Positions 63,974-64,000 of a stretch of 64,000 nucleotides of DNA are shown here, in pieces (within the stretch, counting starts at the first letter, position 1; each line of letters opens with the position of its first letter). The notes below the pieces were generated by a model that saw only the letters and a list, made by a program, of their open reading frames with translations, ran no database searches and was not told the origin of the DNA. The position numbers and the translations under genes are program-made. The DNA comes from Streptomyces sp. NBC_00513 (lineage in GTDB: Bacteria > Actinomycetota > Actinomycetes > Streptomycetales > Streptomycetaceae), in the NCBI RefSeq assembly GCF_041431415.1, contig NZ_CP107845.1, positions 4,712,001 to 4,776,000 on the forward strand. The letters are read 5' to 3'.

Positions 63974-64000
63974 CACCGTCCGTCCCACCCGCCGTCCACC

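Overview
The window is about 64 kb of very GC-rich, densely packed DNA with strong G/C bias at third codon positions, frequent GTG starts and short purine-rich ribosome binding sites. Gene content and order (groES-groEL1, whiD-bldM-shbA, guaB plus a guaB-like gene, a block of eukaryotic-type Ser/Thr kinases, guaA, uvrD/pcrA, a NlpC/P60 and an M23 peptidase, icmB) identify a Streptomyces chromosome core region. From memory it is collinear with roughly SCO4757-SCO4805 of S. coelicolor. I saw no tRNA or rRNA gene, CRISPR array, prophage or insertion sequence.

Layout. 0-8.5 kb: a class I methyltransferase, two tandem polysaccharide-deacetylase lipoproteins, then a leftward cell-envelope run (SEDS-family protein, LytR-CpsA-Psr protein, OmpR-type two-component pair). 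8.5-11.2 kb: groES-groEL1 behind a promoter flanked by two CIRCE operators. 11.2-14.1 kb: a two-domain SnoaL-like protein, an SDR and a LysR-type regulator. 14.2-16.5 kb: the developmental regulators whiD and bldM (with a textbook BldN-type promoter) and sigma factor shbA. 16.6-23.4 kb: guaB, a guaB3-like gene whose catalytic Cys is replaced by His, a small membrane protein, a nucleotide-sugar dehydrogenase homologue lacking most catalytic residues, and glpD.

23.5-30.8 kb: three consecutive membrane kinase-family proteins with the same plan (cytoplasmic kinase domain, one transmembrane helix, small extracellular domain). The middle one is a pseudokinase whose activation segment is replaced by a roughly 370-residue Pro-rich insertion. 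30.9-36.2 kb: an aldehyde dehydrogenase, a cholesterol-oxidase-like GMC flavoprotein and a sortase-anchored surface protein. 36.5-38.7 kb: chorismate mutase, preceded by a 22-codon leader peptide and a strong hairpin that look like a translation-coupled attenuator, divergent from guaA. 38.8-48.3 kb: an aldolase-fold protein without metal ligands, membrane proteins, a PspC protein divergent from a PspC-histidine kinase/response regulator operon, an esterase, a NlpC/P60 hydrolase and an ArsR-type regulator. 48.5-55.1 kb: UvrD/PcrA helicase, M23 peptidase, lipase-like hydrolase, icmB.

The last 8 kb (55.8-63.9 kb) is a five-gene divergent set: DUF5691 and SWIM zinc-finger genes leftward, MoxR-type AAA+ ATPase, DUF5682 and von Willebrand A genes rightward. 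It resembles the little-characterised E. coli yehLMPQ genes. A 12-bp perfect inverted repeat sits in the divergent promoter region. With the pseudokinase and the chorismate mutase leader, this is the best candidate for undescribed biology here. Another theme is short tandem repeats (12-30 bp) inside the ends or linkers of many otherwise ordinary proteins.
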